NCBI GenBank assembly: GCA_900016875.1
Contig: FCNR01000040.1
Location: 1-64,000 of the forward strand
Direction: 5' to 3'
DNA from: Eubacteriaceae bacterium CHKCI004
Lineage (GTDB): Bacteria; Bacillota; Clostridia; Lachnospirales; Lachnospiraceae
DNA: 64,000 nt
Shown here: positions 26,914 to 35,876 of the stretch, piece by piece
Layout of the letters: each line of letters starts with the position of its first letter
Position numbering within the stretch: position 1 is the first letter of the stretch
Translations under genes and position numbers: made by a program
Notes under the pieces: model-generated
Told to the model about the DNA's origin: nothing
What the model saw: only the letters and a program-made list of their open reading frames with translations
Databases searched by the model: none

Positions 26914-27090
26914 TGGTTCTCCTCCTTCCTGCCTGGCATGCCGTCTTTTTTATATCTGCCATACTGCTTCTGGCAACCGTCGGTTTTCTGCCCGTACTGC
27001 GCCTCATAATCTGTCTTCTGCCGGCACGCGGATTTCTTATGCTTTATATATATGAGACAACCCGGGAGATATGATTCGCAATTTTTTCCC

Positions 27091-27119
27091 TTGTGACATG
27101 GGGATTTCCGTAGTATAAT
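27091..27119 (+). promoter_or_regulatory. Predicted promoter of the FAD oxidoreductase gene
   Basis: TTGTGA (27091-27096), a 17-base spacer and a perfect TATAAT (27114-27119), about 73 bases before the chosen start. Confidence 0.65.
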
Positions 27120-27191
27120 CAAAATTAATAACGATTACTGTTATCAAAAATGTGCGTTTCCCATAAGAAACGAAAAAAGGAGGAGACTATT

Positions 27192-28655
27192 ATGTATGAC
27201 GTATTGATCATCGGCGGCGGTATCGTCGGCACGACCATCGCCAGAAGACTGTCCCGCTATAAGCTTTCTGTCTGTCTCGTGGAGAAGTCCAACGACGTAG
27301 CCATGGGTTCCACCAAAGCCAACAGCGCCATCGTGCACGGCGGCTACGCCGAGGCCAACGCCAAGCTGAAAGGCCGGCTCTGCTACAAGGGGCGGGTACA
27401 GTATGAGCAGCTTAACAAGGAGCTGAATTTCGGATTCCGCAAAACTGGCAGCCTTGTCATCACCACCGATGAAAATAATCTGCCGAAGCTGGAGGCCATG
27501 CTGGAAAACGGTCAGAAAAACGGCCTTACCGATCTGAAGATCCTCAGTCACGATGAGATCATGGCCATGGAACCGAACATTAATCCGGACGTGCGTTACG
27601 CCCTGTACTGCGAGGGCGCCGGAGTCTGTTCCCCGTATGAGATGGCTATCGCCATGGCGGAAAATGCTGTTCATAACGGCGTAGAGCTGTTCCTGTTCTC
27701 CGAGGTTGTGGGAATTGATAAAGAAGAAGATCATTTTGTGGTTCATATGACAAACCGGGATTTCAAAACCCGTTACGTCATCAACGCGGCCGGACTTTAT
27801 TCTGACAAGATTGATCAGATGGTCAATGAAAAAACTTTTGAGATCCGCCCGCGCTCTGGCGAGTACATTTTATTTGCGCCGGGAACCGGCAAGGCATTGA
27901 ATACTGTCGTATTCCAGATGCCGTCCAAGATGGGCAAAGGTATTCTGGTCACCAGCACCTATCACGGCAATCTTCTGCTGGGCCCGGACGCCATCGACGA
28001 GGACGGCGGTGTAGACAGAAGCACCCATGTGGAACGGCTTTATAAGATTTATAAAGAAGGGCTTCTCACCACCGACAAAATGGACATCGAGACATTTATC
28101 CGCAGCTTTACCGGTCTCCGTGCCGTGGCAAGCACCGATGATTTCATCGTGGGCGCCACCGCGACGCCGGGATTCCTCAATGCCGCCGGCATCCAGTCGC
28201 CGGGTCTCACCTCATCTCCGGCCATCGCCGACATGATTACGGAGGAGCTGGCCGCTCAGGGACTTACTCTGGAAGAAGATCCGTCCTACGACCCTTACCG
28301 GGCGCCGATCATCGAGCGCAAGGAAGAAATGCGTCCATATTCCGAGATTGCGCCGCTCCTCGACATCCCGTCCTGTCCGGAAAAAATCATCTGCCGCTGC
28401 GAGCAGGTGGAAGAAAAGACCATCGTGGACTGTCTCCACCGGGGCATCCCTGTTCTCTCAGTGGACGGCGTCAAGAGACGGACCCGCGCCTCCATGGGCT
28501 ACTGCCAGGGAGATTTCTGCCGCCCGCGGATCAAAGCCATCATGGAGCGGGAATACGGCGTTCCTATTGATATCCGCACCGATATCCAGAAAGAGGGCGC
28601 TGCCCGGGTAACCCGCGAAGAATTTCTTGCTTACTGCCGGGAGCAGGAGAAATAA
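27192..28655 (+). CDS. FAD-dependent oxidoreductase of the GlpA/GlpO type with C-terminal [2Fe-2S]-binding domain
   Basis: A 487-residue protein starting at the ATG at 27192, after AAAGGAGGAG. The FAD Rossmann motif is DVLIIGGGIVGTT at residues 3-15. The DAO fold continues to about residue 375 (GIQSPGLTSSPAIADM). The C-terminus carries four cysteines in CRC and CQGDFC, as in BFD-like [2Fe-2S] domains. Relatives are annotated as anaerobic glycerol-3-phosphate dehydrogenases and usually sit in a three-gene set with a second flavoprotein and DUF1667. Here it stands alone, so the substrate is open; glycerol-3-phosphate or another 2-hydroxyacid are possible. Confidence 0.88.
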   Translation: MYDVLIIGGGIVGTTIARRLSRYKLSVCLVEKSNDVAMGSTKANSAIVHGGYAEANAKLKGRLCYKGRVQYEQLNKELNFGFRKTGSLVITTDENNLPKLEAMLENGQKNGLTDLKILSHDEIMAMEPNINPDVRYALYCEGAGVCSPYEMAIAMAENAVHNGVELFLFSEVVGIDKEEDHFVVHMTNRDFKTRYVINAAGLYSDKIDQMVNEKTFEIRPRSGEYILFAPGTGKALNTVVFQMPSKMGKGILVTSTYHGNLLLGPDAIDEDGGVDRSTHVERLYKIYKEGLLTTDKMDIETFIRSFTGLRAVASTDDFIVGATATPGFLNAAGIQSPGLTSSPAIADMITEELAAQGLTLEEDPSYDPYRAPIIERKEEMRPYSEIAPLLDIPSCPEKIICRCEQVEEKTIVDCLHRGIPVLSVDGVKRRTRASMGYCQGDFCRPRIKAIMEREYGVPIDIRTDIQKEGAARVTREEFLAYCREQEK

Positions 28656-28667
28656 AATGGCCTGCCA

Positions 28668-28696
28668 TTGAATTGTGTATTTGATTCATGTATAAT
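28668..28696 (+). promoter_or_regulatory. Predicted promoter of the toxin-antitoxin pair
   Basis: TTGAAT (28668-28673), a 17-base spacer and TATAAT (28691-28696), 50 bases before the antitoxin ATG. Confidence 0.6.
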
Positions 28697-28745
28697 ATTA
28701 GTCGAAGCATAGTATTCCAGTGTTACAATAAAAGGAGGGTTTCTT

Positions 28746-28988
28746 ATGAACACTTTAGATGCCACGGTATCCATGCTGGAAGCGATGCCAGAAGACGAAA
28801 GATTAAAAGTTTTTAAATATACACAACAGCTTTTTGTTTCCAACAAATCAGCGAATCCTTTTTTACCTGTTGATTCGAGGCAGGTACTTTCGGACCTTGA
28901 AATATCCCGGGAGCAGATATCTCGCGGAGAAGGTCTGAATATGGAAGAAGCGCTGATGAAACTGGGACAGGAACATGGATTCCTTTGA
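28746..28988 (+). CDS. Antitoxin-like small protein of a RelE/ParE-type module
   Basis: An 80-residue protein with AAAAGGAGGG upstream. It reads LDATVSMLEAMPEDERLKVFKYTQQLF in its first third and ends in a helical, acidic segment (DLEISREQISRGEGLNMEEALMKLGQEHGFL). This resembles antitoxins paired with ParE-type toxins in Lachnospiraceae, in which the N-terminus dimerises and the C-terminus covers the toxin. Its 3' end overlaps the toxin start by 14 bases, the usual layout. No clear DNA-binding motif is identifiable by eye. Confidence 0.65.
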   Translation: MNTLDATVSMLEAMPEDERLKVFKYTQQLFVSNKSANPFLPVDSRQVLSDLEISREQISRGEGLNMEEALMKLGQEHGFL

Positions 28989-29217
28989 TGTAATCATCTC
29001 TCCAAACGCTTTGTCCCAATTAAATCGTTACATTGATTATATTCAATATACTCTATTGAATGTATCTGCTGCCAACAACGTCTGGCAGGATGCCCTGGAA
29101 ACAAGAAAACGACTTTCTCTTGTAGCAGTAAATCTACCCGTTTATGTGGATGCAATATATCACCAGCTGCAAGATTATGAAAATACTTTTATAGATGAAT
29201 TTAAAATAACAGACTAA
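28975..29217 (+). CDS. RelE/ParE-type toxin with apparent internal in-frame deletion
   Basis: An 80-residue protein. It starts like ParE toxins (DSFDVIISPNALSQLNRYIDYIQYTLLNVSAANNVWQDALETRKRLSLVA) and ends like them (YVDAIYHQLQDYENTFIDEF). The central beta strands (typically ~30 residues with R-x-I-xFLxxRYFMLYR) are missing between NLP and VYVDAIYH. Full-length relatives are about 105-115 residues. The frame is kept, so a short protein could still be made, but the core sheet and likely catalytic or gyrase-contact residues are absent. The missing length is inferred from memory of the family. Confidence 0.65.
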   Translation: MDSFDVIISPNALSQLNRYIDYIQYTLLNVSAANNVWQDALETRKRLSLVAVNLPVYVDAIYHQLQDYENTFIDEFKITD

Positions 29218-29223
29218 CGACAA

Positions 29224-29265
29224 AAACTCCTGCCAAAGACCATTTGCAGTCTCTGGCAAGAGTTC
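29224..29265 (+). terminator. Terminator after the toxin-antitoxin pair
   Basis: AACTCCTGCCAAAGAC pairs with GTCTCTGGCAAGAGTT around an 8-base loop. The downstream T-run is short (CTTGATTT). Confidence 0.65.
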
Positions 29266-29383
29266 TTGATTTCATATGAAGTTCCGGTGGAATTCCTATA
29301 TTGACAAATCTGTTTGCAGGCCGTAGCCCGGGAAAGGCGTCCACCCACATATATTAGCTTTACTTGCTAAATGAAGATAGCCG

Positions 29384-30172
29384 TCAGTTTTCCAGCCCTC
29401 TCTTACGGAGCACTTTCTTTTCTATCGTGCGGAAGATCGCCTGGTCGATGAAGATACCCACCAGAACGATCACTACCATAACAAGCATAACCTGGTTGAT
29501 GTCCGCGAGGTTTCGTCCGGTGATCAGGGTCTGGCCCAGTCCGATGGAAGTGGTCATGACCTCGCCGCTCATCAGCGCTCTCCATGCAAAGGACCATCCC
29601 TGCTTCATGCCGGCGATGAGTTCCGGCAGACAGGCCGGGAATACAACCTTACGGTAGATCTGTTTCTGATTGGCTCCCATGGTCAGCGCCGCCTTCTTAT
29701 AAATCGGAGGCACATTGTTGATGGCATTATCCACGGCGATGGAGATGCTGAAGGCTGATCCCATCACAACAACGAAAACGATGGCTGTCTGGGTCAGGCC
29801 GAACCAGAGAATGGAAAACGGCACCCAGCAGACGCTCGGCAGTGTCTGTACGCCCATGACCAGCGGCCGGAGATTCCGGTGAAGGAATCCAAAATGGTTC
29901 ATTAAGATACCGAGGATTCCGCCAAGTACCAGCGAGATCGCATAACCGATGGCGCCTCTCAGGAGGCTGTAGCCGATGGCGGACAGCAGGCTGCCATCGC
30001 TCATCAGATCAACGAAGCTTTCCCAGACGCCGGCCGGCGACGGCATGGCGTAGGCTTTCCAGATGGACAGGCCGTCCACGCCGACCATATATATCAGCTG
30101 CCAGAGGACGACGATGGCCGCCAGAAATAAAAGTTCCTGTATGACTGTTGCTTTCAGACTTCTTTTTTTCAT
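29384..30172 (-). CDS. ssuC: SsuC/TauC-type ABC transporter permease
   Basis: A 262-residue membrane protein with about six helices. The permease EAA-type loop reads NVPPIYKKAALTMGANQKQIYRKVVFPACLPELIAGMKQGWSFAWRALMSGEV. It forms the channel with SsuB as ATPase and SsuA as lipoprotein receptor. It overlaps ssuB by four bases. The family imports aliphatic sulfonates, taurine, nitrate or pyrimidine precursors; the symbol here marks family, not proven substrate. Confidence 0.85.
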   Translation of the reverse strand: MKKRSLKATVIQELLFLAAIVVLWQLIYMVGVDGLSIWKAYAMPSPAGVWESFVDLMSDGSLLSAIGYSLLRGAIGYAISLVLGGILGILMNHFGFLHRNLRPLVMGVQTLPSVCWVPFSILWFGLTQTAIVFVVVMGSAFSISIAVDNAINNVPPIYKKAALTMGANQKQIYRKVVFPACLPELIAGMKQGWSFAWRALMSGEVMTTSIGLGQTLITGRNLADINQVMLVMVVIVLVGIFIDQAIFRTIEKKVLRKRGLEN

Positions 30173-30918
30173 GCGTTCTCATCCTCCCCCTGTATCTCAT
30201 CTAAAATTTTATGACGATACTCAATGAACTTCTCGTCATAAACATGTCTTGGCCGTTCCAGCTCCACATTTACAATGTTGCGGATGCAGCCTTTCGTGGC
30301 GGACATCACCGCGATGCGGTCGCCCAGGAAAACGGCCTCCTCCACACTGTGGGTAATAAAGAAAATGGTCTTTTGGGTCTGCATCCAGATCTCCTGCAGC
30401 TCCTTGCGCAGACGGTTGGATGTCTGCTTGTCAAGGGCGGAAAACGGTTCATCCATCAGAAGAATTTCCGAATCCATGGTAAACGCTCTTGCCAGAGCCA
30501 CTCGCTGGCGCATACCGCCGGAAAGCTGATGAATGGCGTATTCGCGATAATCGTTAAGCTGCATCATCTCCAGATACTTGTCTGCTCTTCTCTCCTGCTC
30601 TTCTTTCGGAACGCCGGTCATCTCCATACCGAACTTCACATTCTGGATGACGTTGAGCCAAGGGAACAGCGCATGTTCCTGAAACATGACCGTGCGGTCC
30701 GCTCCCGGTCCGGTGACCGGCTTTCCATTGAGAAGAATCTCTCCGGAGGTTGGCTTTTCCAGGCCGGCGATGAGATTCAGCAAAGTACTCTTGCCGCATC
30801 CGCTTCGTCCGACCACGCAGAGAAATTCGCCCTGTTTTATCTCCAAATCCACATTTTTTAACGTCGCCTGATTGGTGTCGTCAAAGGTTTTGCTCACATT
30901 TTTTAAAACTAATGACAT
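30169..30918 (-). CDS. ssuB: SsuB/TauB-type ABC transporter ATPase
   Basis: A 249-residue ATPase. Walker A is VVGRSGCGKSTLLN, the signature is QLSGGMRQRVALARAF, Walker B is ILLMDEPFSALD, and the H-loop is IFFITHSVEEAV. The ATG at 30918 follows AAAGGA at good spacing. It lies between the lipoprotein and permease genes of one operon. Confidence 0.88.
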   Translation of the reverse strand: MSLVLKNVSKTFDDTNQATLKNVDLEIKQGEFLCVVGRSGCGKSTLLNLIAGLEKPTSGEILLNGKPVTGPGADRTVMFQEHALFPWLNVIQNVKFGMEMTGVPKEEQERRADKYLEMMQLNDYREYAIHQLSGGMRQRVALARAFTMDSEILLMDEPFSALDKQTSNRLRKELQEIWMQTQKTIFFITHSVEEAVFLGDRIAVMSATKGCIRNIVNVELERPRHVYDEKFIEYRHKILDEIQGEDENA

Positions 30919-30992
30919 GGGATCGTCCTTTCTATCTTTTTTCATTAAAATCTCAGGACCGCATTATGCAATCCTGAGAATATCACTGTCTG

Positions 30993-31997
30993 TTATTCCG
31001 CCGACTGCTCCACGGTGACGATCAGATTATCTCCCGGCAGTTCATCGATAAATTCTTCATCAAGAGAAATCTGCGCGAAATCATTCATGGCGTCCTGATT
31101 AATGTCTGTGGAGACGATGATTTTCTGGAAGGCGCTGGTCAGCACATCAAGCTCCAGGGATTTGCCCGTGGCCGCGTTGATCTCATCGTTGATGGTCTGG
31201 GCTGCCGTTGTCATATCGGCGTTGATAGCTTCTGTTGCCGCTTCGTGCTGCGCGAGAAACTCATTGACAATGTCCGGATGCTCTTCCATAAATTCATTTC
31301 TTACTACCACAACTGCCACCGGATAGTCGCCGTTCATGTAAAGCTCATTATAATCGAGCACGATTTCCGCGCCGCCCTTTACAAGCTCTGAACCCCACGG
31401 CTCCGGCACAACGGCCGCGTCAATGTTGCCCTGGTCCATCATGTTCTGCACATCGGCGTTTTCCACGGCGGTGACTGTGACAGTGCCGCCCTCTTCCACG
31501 GTGGACAGGCCATTGTCAGACAGAAGTTTTAATAAGCAAAGATGCTGCGTGTTTCCAATCTGCGGAATGGCGACCGTCTTTCCGTCCAGATCAGCCACAG
31601 AGTGGATATCCGAACCGGCTGCTTTCACAAGAACCGCACCTGCCTGCGTTGCACCGGAGATAACAGAAACATCTCCTTCGGAATTGACATTGGCGCTGAT
31701 GGCCGGCACCGGTCCAATGTATCCGATGTCAATGTCACCGGAAAACAGCGCTTCCACCTCGGCAGGCCCCGCGTTAAAAGCGGTCCAGCTCACGTTAACG
31801 TCATCGCCCAGATTCTCTTCCAATGTTCCGTTGGCCTTCATATATAATGCCTGCGCATGGGTTACGTTATTGAAATATCCGATGTTCACATCCGTGCTTC
31901 CATCACTGTTTCCTCCGCCGCCGCATCCTGCCAGTCCGGCCATGGCTGCGATGATTGCCGCTGCTGCTACTATCTTTTTTAATCCTTTTATTCTCAT
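30993..31997 (-). CDS. ssuA: SsuA/TauA-type substrate-binding lipoprotein
   Basis: A 334-residue protein with GGAGG upstream. The lipobox is MAGLAGC (cysteine near residue 25), followed by a glycine-rich linker. The fold is NMT1/SsuA-like: NIGYFNNVTHAQALYMKANG, then FSGDIDIGYIGPVPAI and IPQIGNTQHLCLLKLL. It is the first gene of the operon; two LacI-type palindromes lie 80-190 bases upstream. The substrate is unknown. Confidence 0.85.
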   Translation of the reverse strand: MRIKGLKKIVAAAAIIAAMAGLAGCGGGGNSDGSTDVNIGYFNNVTHAQALYMKANGTLEENLGDDVNVSWTAFNAGPAEVEALFSGDIDIGYIGPVPAISANVNSEGDVSVISGATQAGAVLVKAAGSDIHSVADLDGKTVAIPQIGNTQHLCLLKLLSDNGLSTVEEGGTVTVTAVENADVQNMMDQGNIDAAVVPEPWGSELVKGGAEIVLDYNELYMNGDYPVAVVVVRNEFMEEHPDIVNEFLAQHEAATEAINADMTTAAQTINDEINAATGKSLELDVLTSAFQKIIVSTDINQDAMNDFAQISLDEEFIDELPGDNLIVTVEQSAE

Positions 31998-32078
31998 GAT
32001 AACCTCCACTTTTTTTGCAATGTTTTTAACTTACCTATATCTTATGCAAAAACAGTTTTTCTCACAACTGGCATTTTT

Positions 32079-32090
32079 GAAAACGTTTTC
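32079..32090. promoter_or_regulatory. LacI-family-type operator, site 1
   Basis: GAAAACGTTTTC is a perfect palindrome with the central CG typical of LacI/CcpA-type operators. It lies between the divergent ssuA and LacI-regulator genes. Confidence 0.65.
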
Positions 32091-32174
32091 TATTCATTTT
32101 TGTTGATTTTATAAGGTTTTTCCTGTATACTTAAACAAAATAAAATGTATTCCATCTTTTATATCGCATTTTTG

Positions 32175-32188
32175 TGATAACGTTTTCA
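32175..32188. promoter_or_regulatory. LacI-family-type operator, site 2
   Basis: TGATAACGTTTTCA keeps the central AACGTT and lies 20 bases before the regulator's ATG, overlapping its likely transcription start. Autorepression is inferred. Confidence 0.6.
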
Positions 32189-32207
32189 AATCCAACAGGA
32201 GGTTTCT

Positions 32208-33242
32208 ATGTCATTAAAAGAAATCGCAAAACGTGCGGGAACATCCGTCTCCACGGTCTCCCGCGTATTAAATAATGAAAATTATAAGTGCTCTGACGCC
32301 GAGCTGGAGAAACGCATCTGGCAGGCGGCGCAGGAGCTTCGATATCTTCCCAACGCGGCGGCAAGGGCGCTGCAAAAGGGCGGCGATCAGCAGGCCGCGT
32401 CCAAAGAACATACCTATTGTTTTGATATTTTTCTCACCCGTTTTCCTTCTCTTGACCAGGATCTGTTCTTCCGCGAGCTTTATGACGCGCTGAAGAAGGA
32501 GCTCTTGAAGCAGCGCTGTCTGCTGGGCAGGCTTCTGACCGTGCCGGACATCACCACCATGATGAACGCTTCCACGCCCTTCGCCGGCAACACTCCTCAC
32601 GCGGACGGACTGATTCTTCTTGGAAAATGTCCTTCGGAGCTGATCTCTCCACTGAAAAATTACTATCATCATCTGGTGGGCATCGACCGGAATCCGACGG
32701 ACTTTGACTACGACGAGGTGGTGTGCAGCGGTACCGCAGCCGCCGTGACCGCCATGAATTACCTGATCTCCCTGGGACATAAAAAAATCGCCTACATAGG
32801 AGACTGCTCCTATGAGGCGAGATATATCGGTTATTATCAATCATTGATCAATCACAATCTGCCGCTGGATTATTCGAACATTTATCCCACCAGCCAGACC
32901 AGGCAGGAGGGAATGCAGATGATGCAGGTGATCTTACAGAAAAAGGAACTGCCCTCCGCCATCTTCTGCGCCAATGACAGCACCGCCTTGGGCGTCTTTG
33001 ACTGCCTGAAAAAGCACCGCAAACGGGGATACATTCCTTCGGTGATCTCCATCGACAACATCCAGGAATCCGAGGAGACGAAGCCTATGCTCACCACCAT
33101 CGATATTCCCAAAAAAGAGATGGCCCATCACGCAGTCCTGCTGCTCCTTGACCATATCGGAGGCGGCCACAAAGACGCCGTGCGGCTGGAACTTCCCTGC
33201 CGGCTCATCGTCCGGGAGAGCTGTTCCTACTGCGCCGGATAG
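32208..33242 (+). CDS. LacI-family transcriptional regulator
   Basis: A 344-residue regulator with CAGGAGG upstream. The N-terminal helix-turn-helix and hinge read MSLKEIAKRAGTSVSTVSRVLNNENYKCSDAELEKRIWQAAQELRYLPNAAARAL. The ligand-binding domain follows (GLILLGKCPSELISPL, IAYIGDCSYEARYIGYYQSL, PSAIFCANDSTALGVFDCL). It is divergent from ssuABC, with two palindromes between them, so it probably controls the transporter and itself. LacI regulators mostly sense sugars, which raises doubt that the transporter is for sulfonates. Confidence 0.88.
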   Translation: MSLKEIAKRAGTSVSTVSRVLNNENYKCSDAELEKRIWQAAQELRYLPNAAARALQKGGDQQAASKEHTYCFDIFLTRFPSLDQDLFFRELYDALKKELLKQRCLLGRLLTVPDITTMMNASTPFAGNTPHADGLILLGKCPSELISPLKNYYHHLVGIDRNPTDFDYDEVVCSGTAAAVTAMNYLISLGHKKIAYIGDCSYEARYIGYYQSLINHNLPLDYSNIYPTSQTRQEGMQMMQVILQKKELPSAIFCANDSTALGVFDCLKKHRKRGYIPSVISIDNIQESEETKPMLTTIDIPKKEMAHHAVLLLLDHIGGGHKDAVRLELPCRLIVRESCSYCAG

Positions 33243-33263
33243 AAAAATACGTTAAACCGCCGC

Positions 33264-35876
33264 TTATCCATTGAACCTCCGCAGCCGTTCCACCACGCTC
33301 TCCTTCTTGAAGAACCGGAAGGAAATCGCCGGCACGAAAGCGCCGAGGATCAGCAGAACCGGGAATACACAAAGCATCGGCACGATGGTGAAATGGTATT
33401 TCATAAACCACAGACCTCCGGACAGTACCCGCAGCGCCGTGCAGGAAAACAGGCAGCCAAATACCAGAGAAAATGCAATGGTGGCAATGGCATAGTACAA
33501 CCCTTCCAGTATGAGCATCCGCCGCAGCTGCCGTTTCGTCATACCGATGGCTTCCAGCATGGCAAACTCACCCTGTCTGGTGACGATTCCCGTGAGGATG
33601 GAATTCACAAAGTTCAGCGCGCCGATAATTCCTATGACAAAGGACAATGCGCCGCCGATCAGAGTGAACAGACCGATCACGCCGTCAAACTGATCCAGCC
33701 AGTAGCCTTTGGACTCAAAGTCCATGGTCGGCTCTGCCTGTGAGGTGTATTCTTCCAGGGCAGATGCGATTGCTGCTTCTTTATCATCATCGGCATTAAA
33801 AGAAAAGCACATGAGGAACTGGTCAGACGCCATCTCCTTAAACACATCGGCAGGAACGTAATAACAAAACGGCGTCATAAAGCTGCGGTTGCTCAGCGCA
33901 TAACTATTGTCTTTGATGAGCGCCAGCACCTCAAACTCCCTGGTCCTTCCGTCGCCATAGGTGAGCGTCACTTTGTCGCCCGGCTGATGGACGATGGTTT
34001 CTTCCTCTACATTTCCATAATCGTCAGTCCCCACACTGACCAGCATATACTTTCCGGTCGCCATCTTTTCTTTCAGGGTCTCCAGATCGGACTCTCCTTT
34101 GTACACCTCTATAATAGAATAGAAGAAATCTTCCATGCCATAAAAAGACGTCAGCCAGTTCTCCTCATCTAAATGATTGAGCTCCACGATTTCTCCGCCA
34201 AAATTCTGGCCTGGCTGTCCATCTGCCGTTCTCGGGAAATAGTCCGGCGGCGTCCAGGAATCCTTGCGGAGCCCGATCATCTGCGTCATATACAGCCGGC
34301 CTCCGGTCTGGTAGCCATCCAGGGACTTGCAGTAATCCACAAACGTTTCTGTTACATTTTCTTCACTGATCGTCTCCTCATCCGCCCCTGAGTATCCGCT
34401 CATCACATTGAAATACGCCGCATTGGCCACCTGAAAGTCCGTCGAGACAAATCTCTTAAGATACGTGTCCAGATCAAAGGAATGGGTGAGCGTGAACACG
34501 CTGTTCAGCAGAATGATCGCCAGCGACAGAGAGCAGACCACCAGCACCGTCCGCTTCTTGTTCCGGCCCAGGTTGGACAGCGCCATCTTCGGAAGCTTCC
34601 CGCCGTTGGTGGAATTCTTGCTCTTCTTCCTGCCTCCGGCACTGTCGGTATATCGGACCGCCTCCACCGGAGAAACCTTCGCCGCAATGCGAGCCGGCTT
34701 TCCGGTGGATATCCAGACCGTAAAGAGCGTAAATACCGCCGAGCCGATGAAAATCAGCGGATGAATGGATACCGACACATCATTTCCCGTAAAAGAGGTC
34801 ATGGCCATCATCTGCGGCAGGATTCCCTTTCCGATCAGATAACCGAAAATCAGTCCGAACGGAATCCCCATGATGCCAAGCCGCAGCGCCTGACGGCGGA
34901 TGATCTTCTTGATCTGCCGTCCCGTGGCGCCGATGGTCTTCAGCAGACCGTAATAGTGAATATCCCGGATGACGGAAATCTGAAAAATGTTATAAATGAT
35001 CAGGTAGCCAGTCAGAATAATGAGCAGAAGTCCTCCCACGACAGCTCCGATGGTCATCGGGTCCGACTCGGCGCTTCCCGATACGTACGCCCAGTTTGCA
35101 TTGCTCGCCACATAATCGGGACTGGATTCGTCCGTGGAATAGCCGGCATTCTCGATGACTTTGTCAAGCTTCTCCTGAATGGAAAATGAGTTGGCAAATG
35201 TAATGTCCATGCGGATGGTTCCTGTGAGGGAATAATCCTGATCGTACGTGTAGACCAGTTCATCGGCGTGGGCGTCAAGATACGCTTCGGACACGATGGC
35301 AAAACCGACATCCAGGGCCGGGTCCGCTTTTGTCACACCGGCAATCGTAAATGTACGCTCGGTCACCTCCTGGTCCGTCGTTTTGACCCGGAGCTTCAGC
35401 GTCACCTGCTGCCCTGCCTTCGGCTCCATCCCCAGAAGCTCCATGGACATGTCATCCATCAAAATCTCATCGGCCGCCTCCGGCGCCCGTCCGTCTATGA
35501 TATCGACAAAACAGTGTTCATAATGATACTCCGGATAATACCAGGCCTCCATGTGCCGCTTCAGAAATTCTTCGTTCTCCACACCGTCGGCCACCAGTAT
35601 ACAGTCTGCCGCCTCCACGATGGAAGGATCCTGGCTCAGTTTCTCATACTGCTCTCTCGTGATATTTTTGATTACTCCGTGATTATCGCCGCCGGACTGT
35701 CGCATGGTTTCCCTCTGAAAGTTCTCCACCGTACCGATTCCCAGTGTAAACAACGTGGTAAACAGCATGGCTGTGAGGGCAATGGCTATGACCGCGATAA
35801 TATTTCTCGTCCTGGCCTCCCGGAAGCTTCTGTCCGACAGCCGCCGGATAACTTTCTTGTTTTTCACTTTACGCAT
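33264..35876 (-). CDS. FtsX/MacB-type ABC transporter permease
   Basis: A permease of about 870 residues. An N-terminal helix (NIIAVIAIALTAMLFTTLFTLGIG) is followed by a large extracellular domain, then two FtsX-type helix bundles (AVVGGLLLIILTGYLIIYNIFQISVIRDIHYYGLLKTIGATGRQIKKII; FTLIGGALSFVIGIIGALNFVNSILTGIVTRQGEFAMLEAIGMTKRQL) and a second outer domain. The ATG at 35876 overlaps the ATPase stop by 8 bases. Such exporters act on envelope stress, peptide antibiotics or lipoproteins. It is separated from the nearby sensor-kinase genes by an inserted block. Confidence 0.87.
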   Translation of the reverse strand: MRKVKNKKVIRRLSDRSFREARTRNIIAVIAIALTAMLFTTLFTLGIGTVENFQRETMRQSGGDNHGVIKNITREQYEKLSQDPSIVEAADCILVADGVENEEFLKRHMEAWYYPEYHYEHCFVDIIDGRAPEAADEILMDDMSMELLGMEPKAGQQVTLKLRVKTTDQEVTERTFTIAGVTKADPALDVGFAIVSEAYLDAHADELVYTYDQDYSLTGTIRMDITFANSFSIQEKLDKVIENAGYSTDESSPDYVASNANWAYVSGSAESDPMTIGAVVGGLLLIILTGYLIIYNIFQISVIRDIHYYGLLKTIGATGRQIKKIIRRQALRLGIMGIPFGLIFGYLIGKGILPQMMAMTSFTGNDVSVSIHPLIFIGSAVFTLFTVWISTGKPARIAAKVSPVEAVRYTDSAGGRKKSKNSTNGGKLPKMALSNLGRNKKRTVLVVCSLSLAIILLNSVFTLTHSFDLDTYLKRFVSTDFQVANAAYFNVMSGYSGADEETISEENVTETFVDYCKSLDGYQTGGRLYMTQMIGLRKDSWTPPDYFPRTADGQPGQNFGGEIVELNHLDEENWLTSFYGMEDFFYSIIEVYKGESDLETLKEKMATGKYMLVSVGTDDYGNVEEETIVHQPGDKVTLTYGDGRTREFEVLALIKDNSYALSNRSFMTPFCYYVPADVFKEMASDQFLMCFSFNADDDKEAAIASALEEYTSQAEPTMDFESKGYWLDQFDGVIGLFTLIGGALSFVIGIIGALNFVNSILTGIVTRQGEFAMLEAIGMTKRQLRRMLILEGLYYAIATIAFSLVFGCLFSCTALRVLSGGLWFMKYHFTIVPMLCVFPVLLILGAFVPAISFRFFKKESVVERLRRFNG

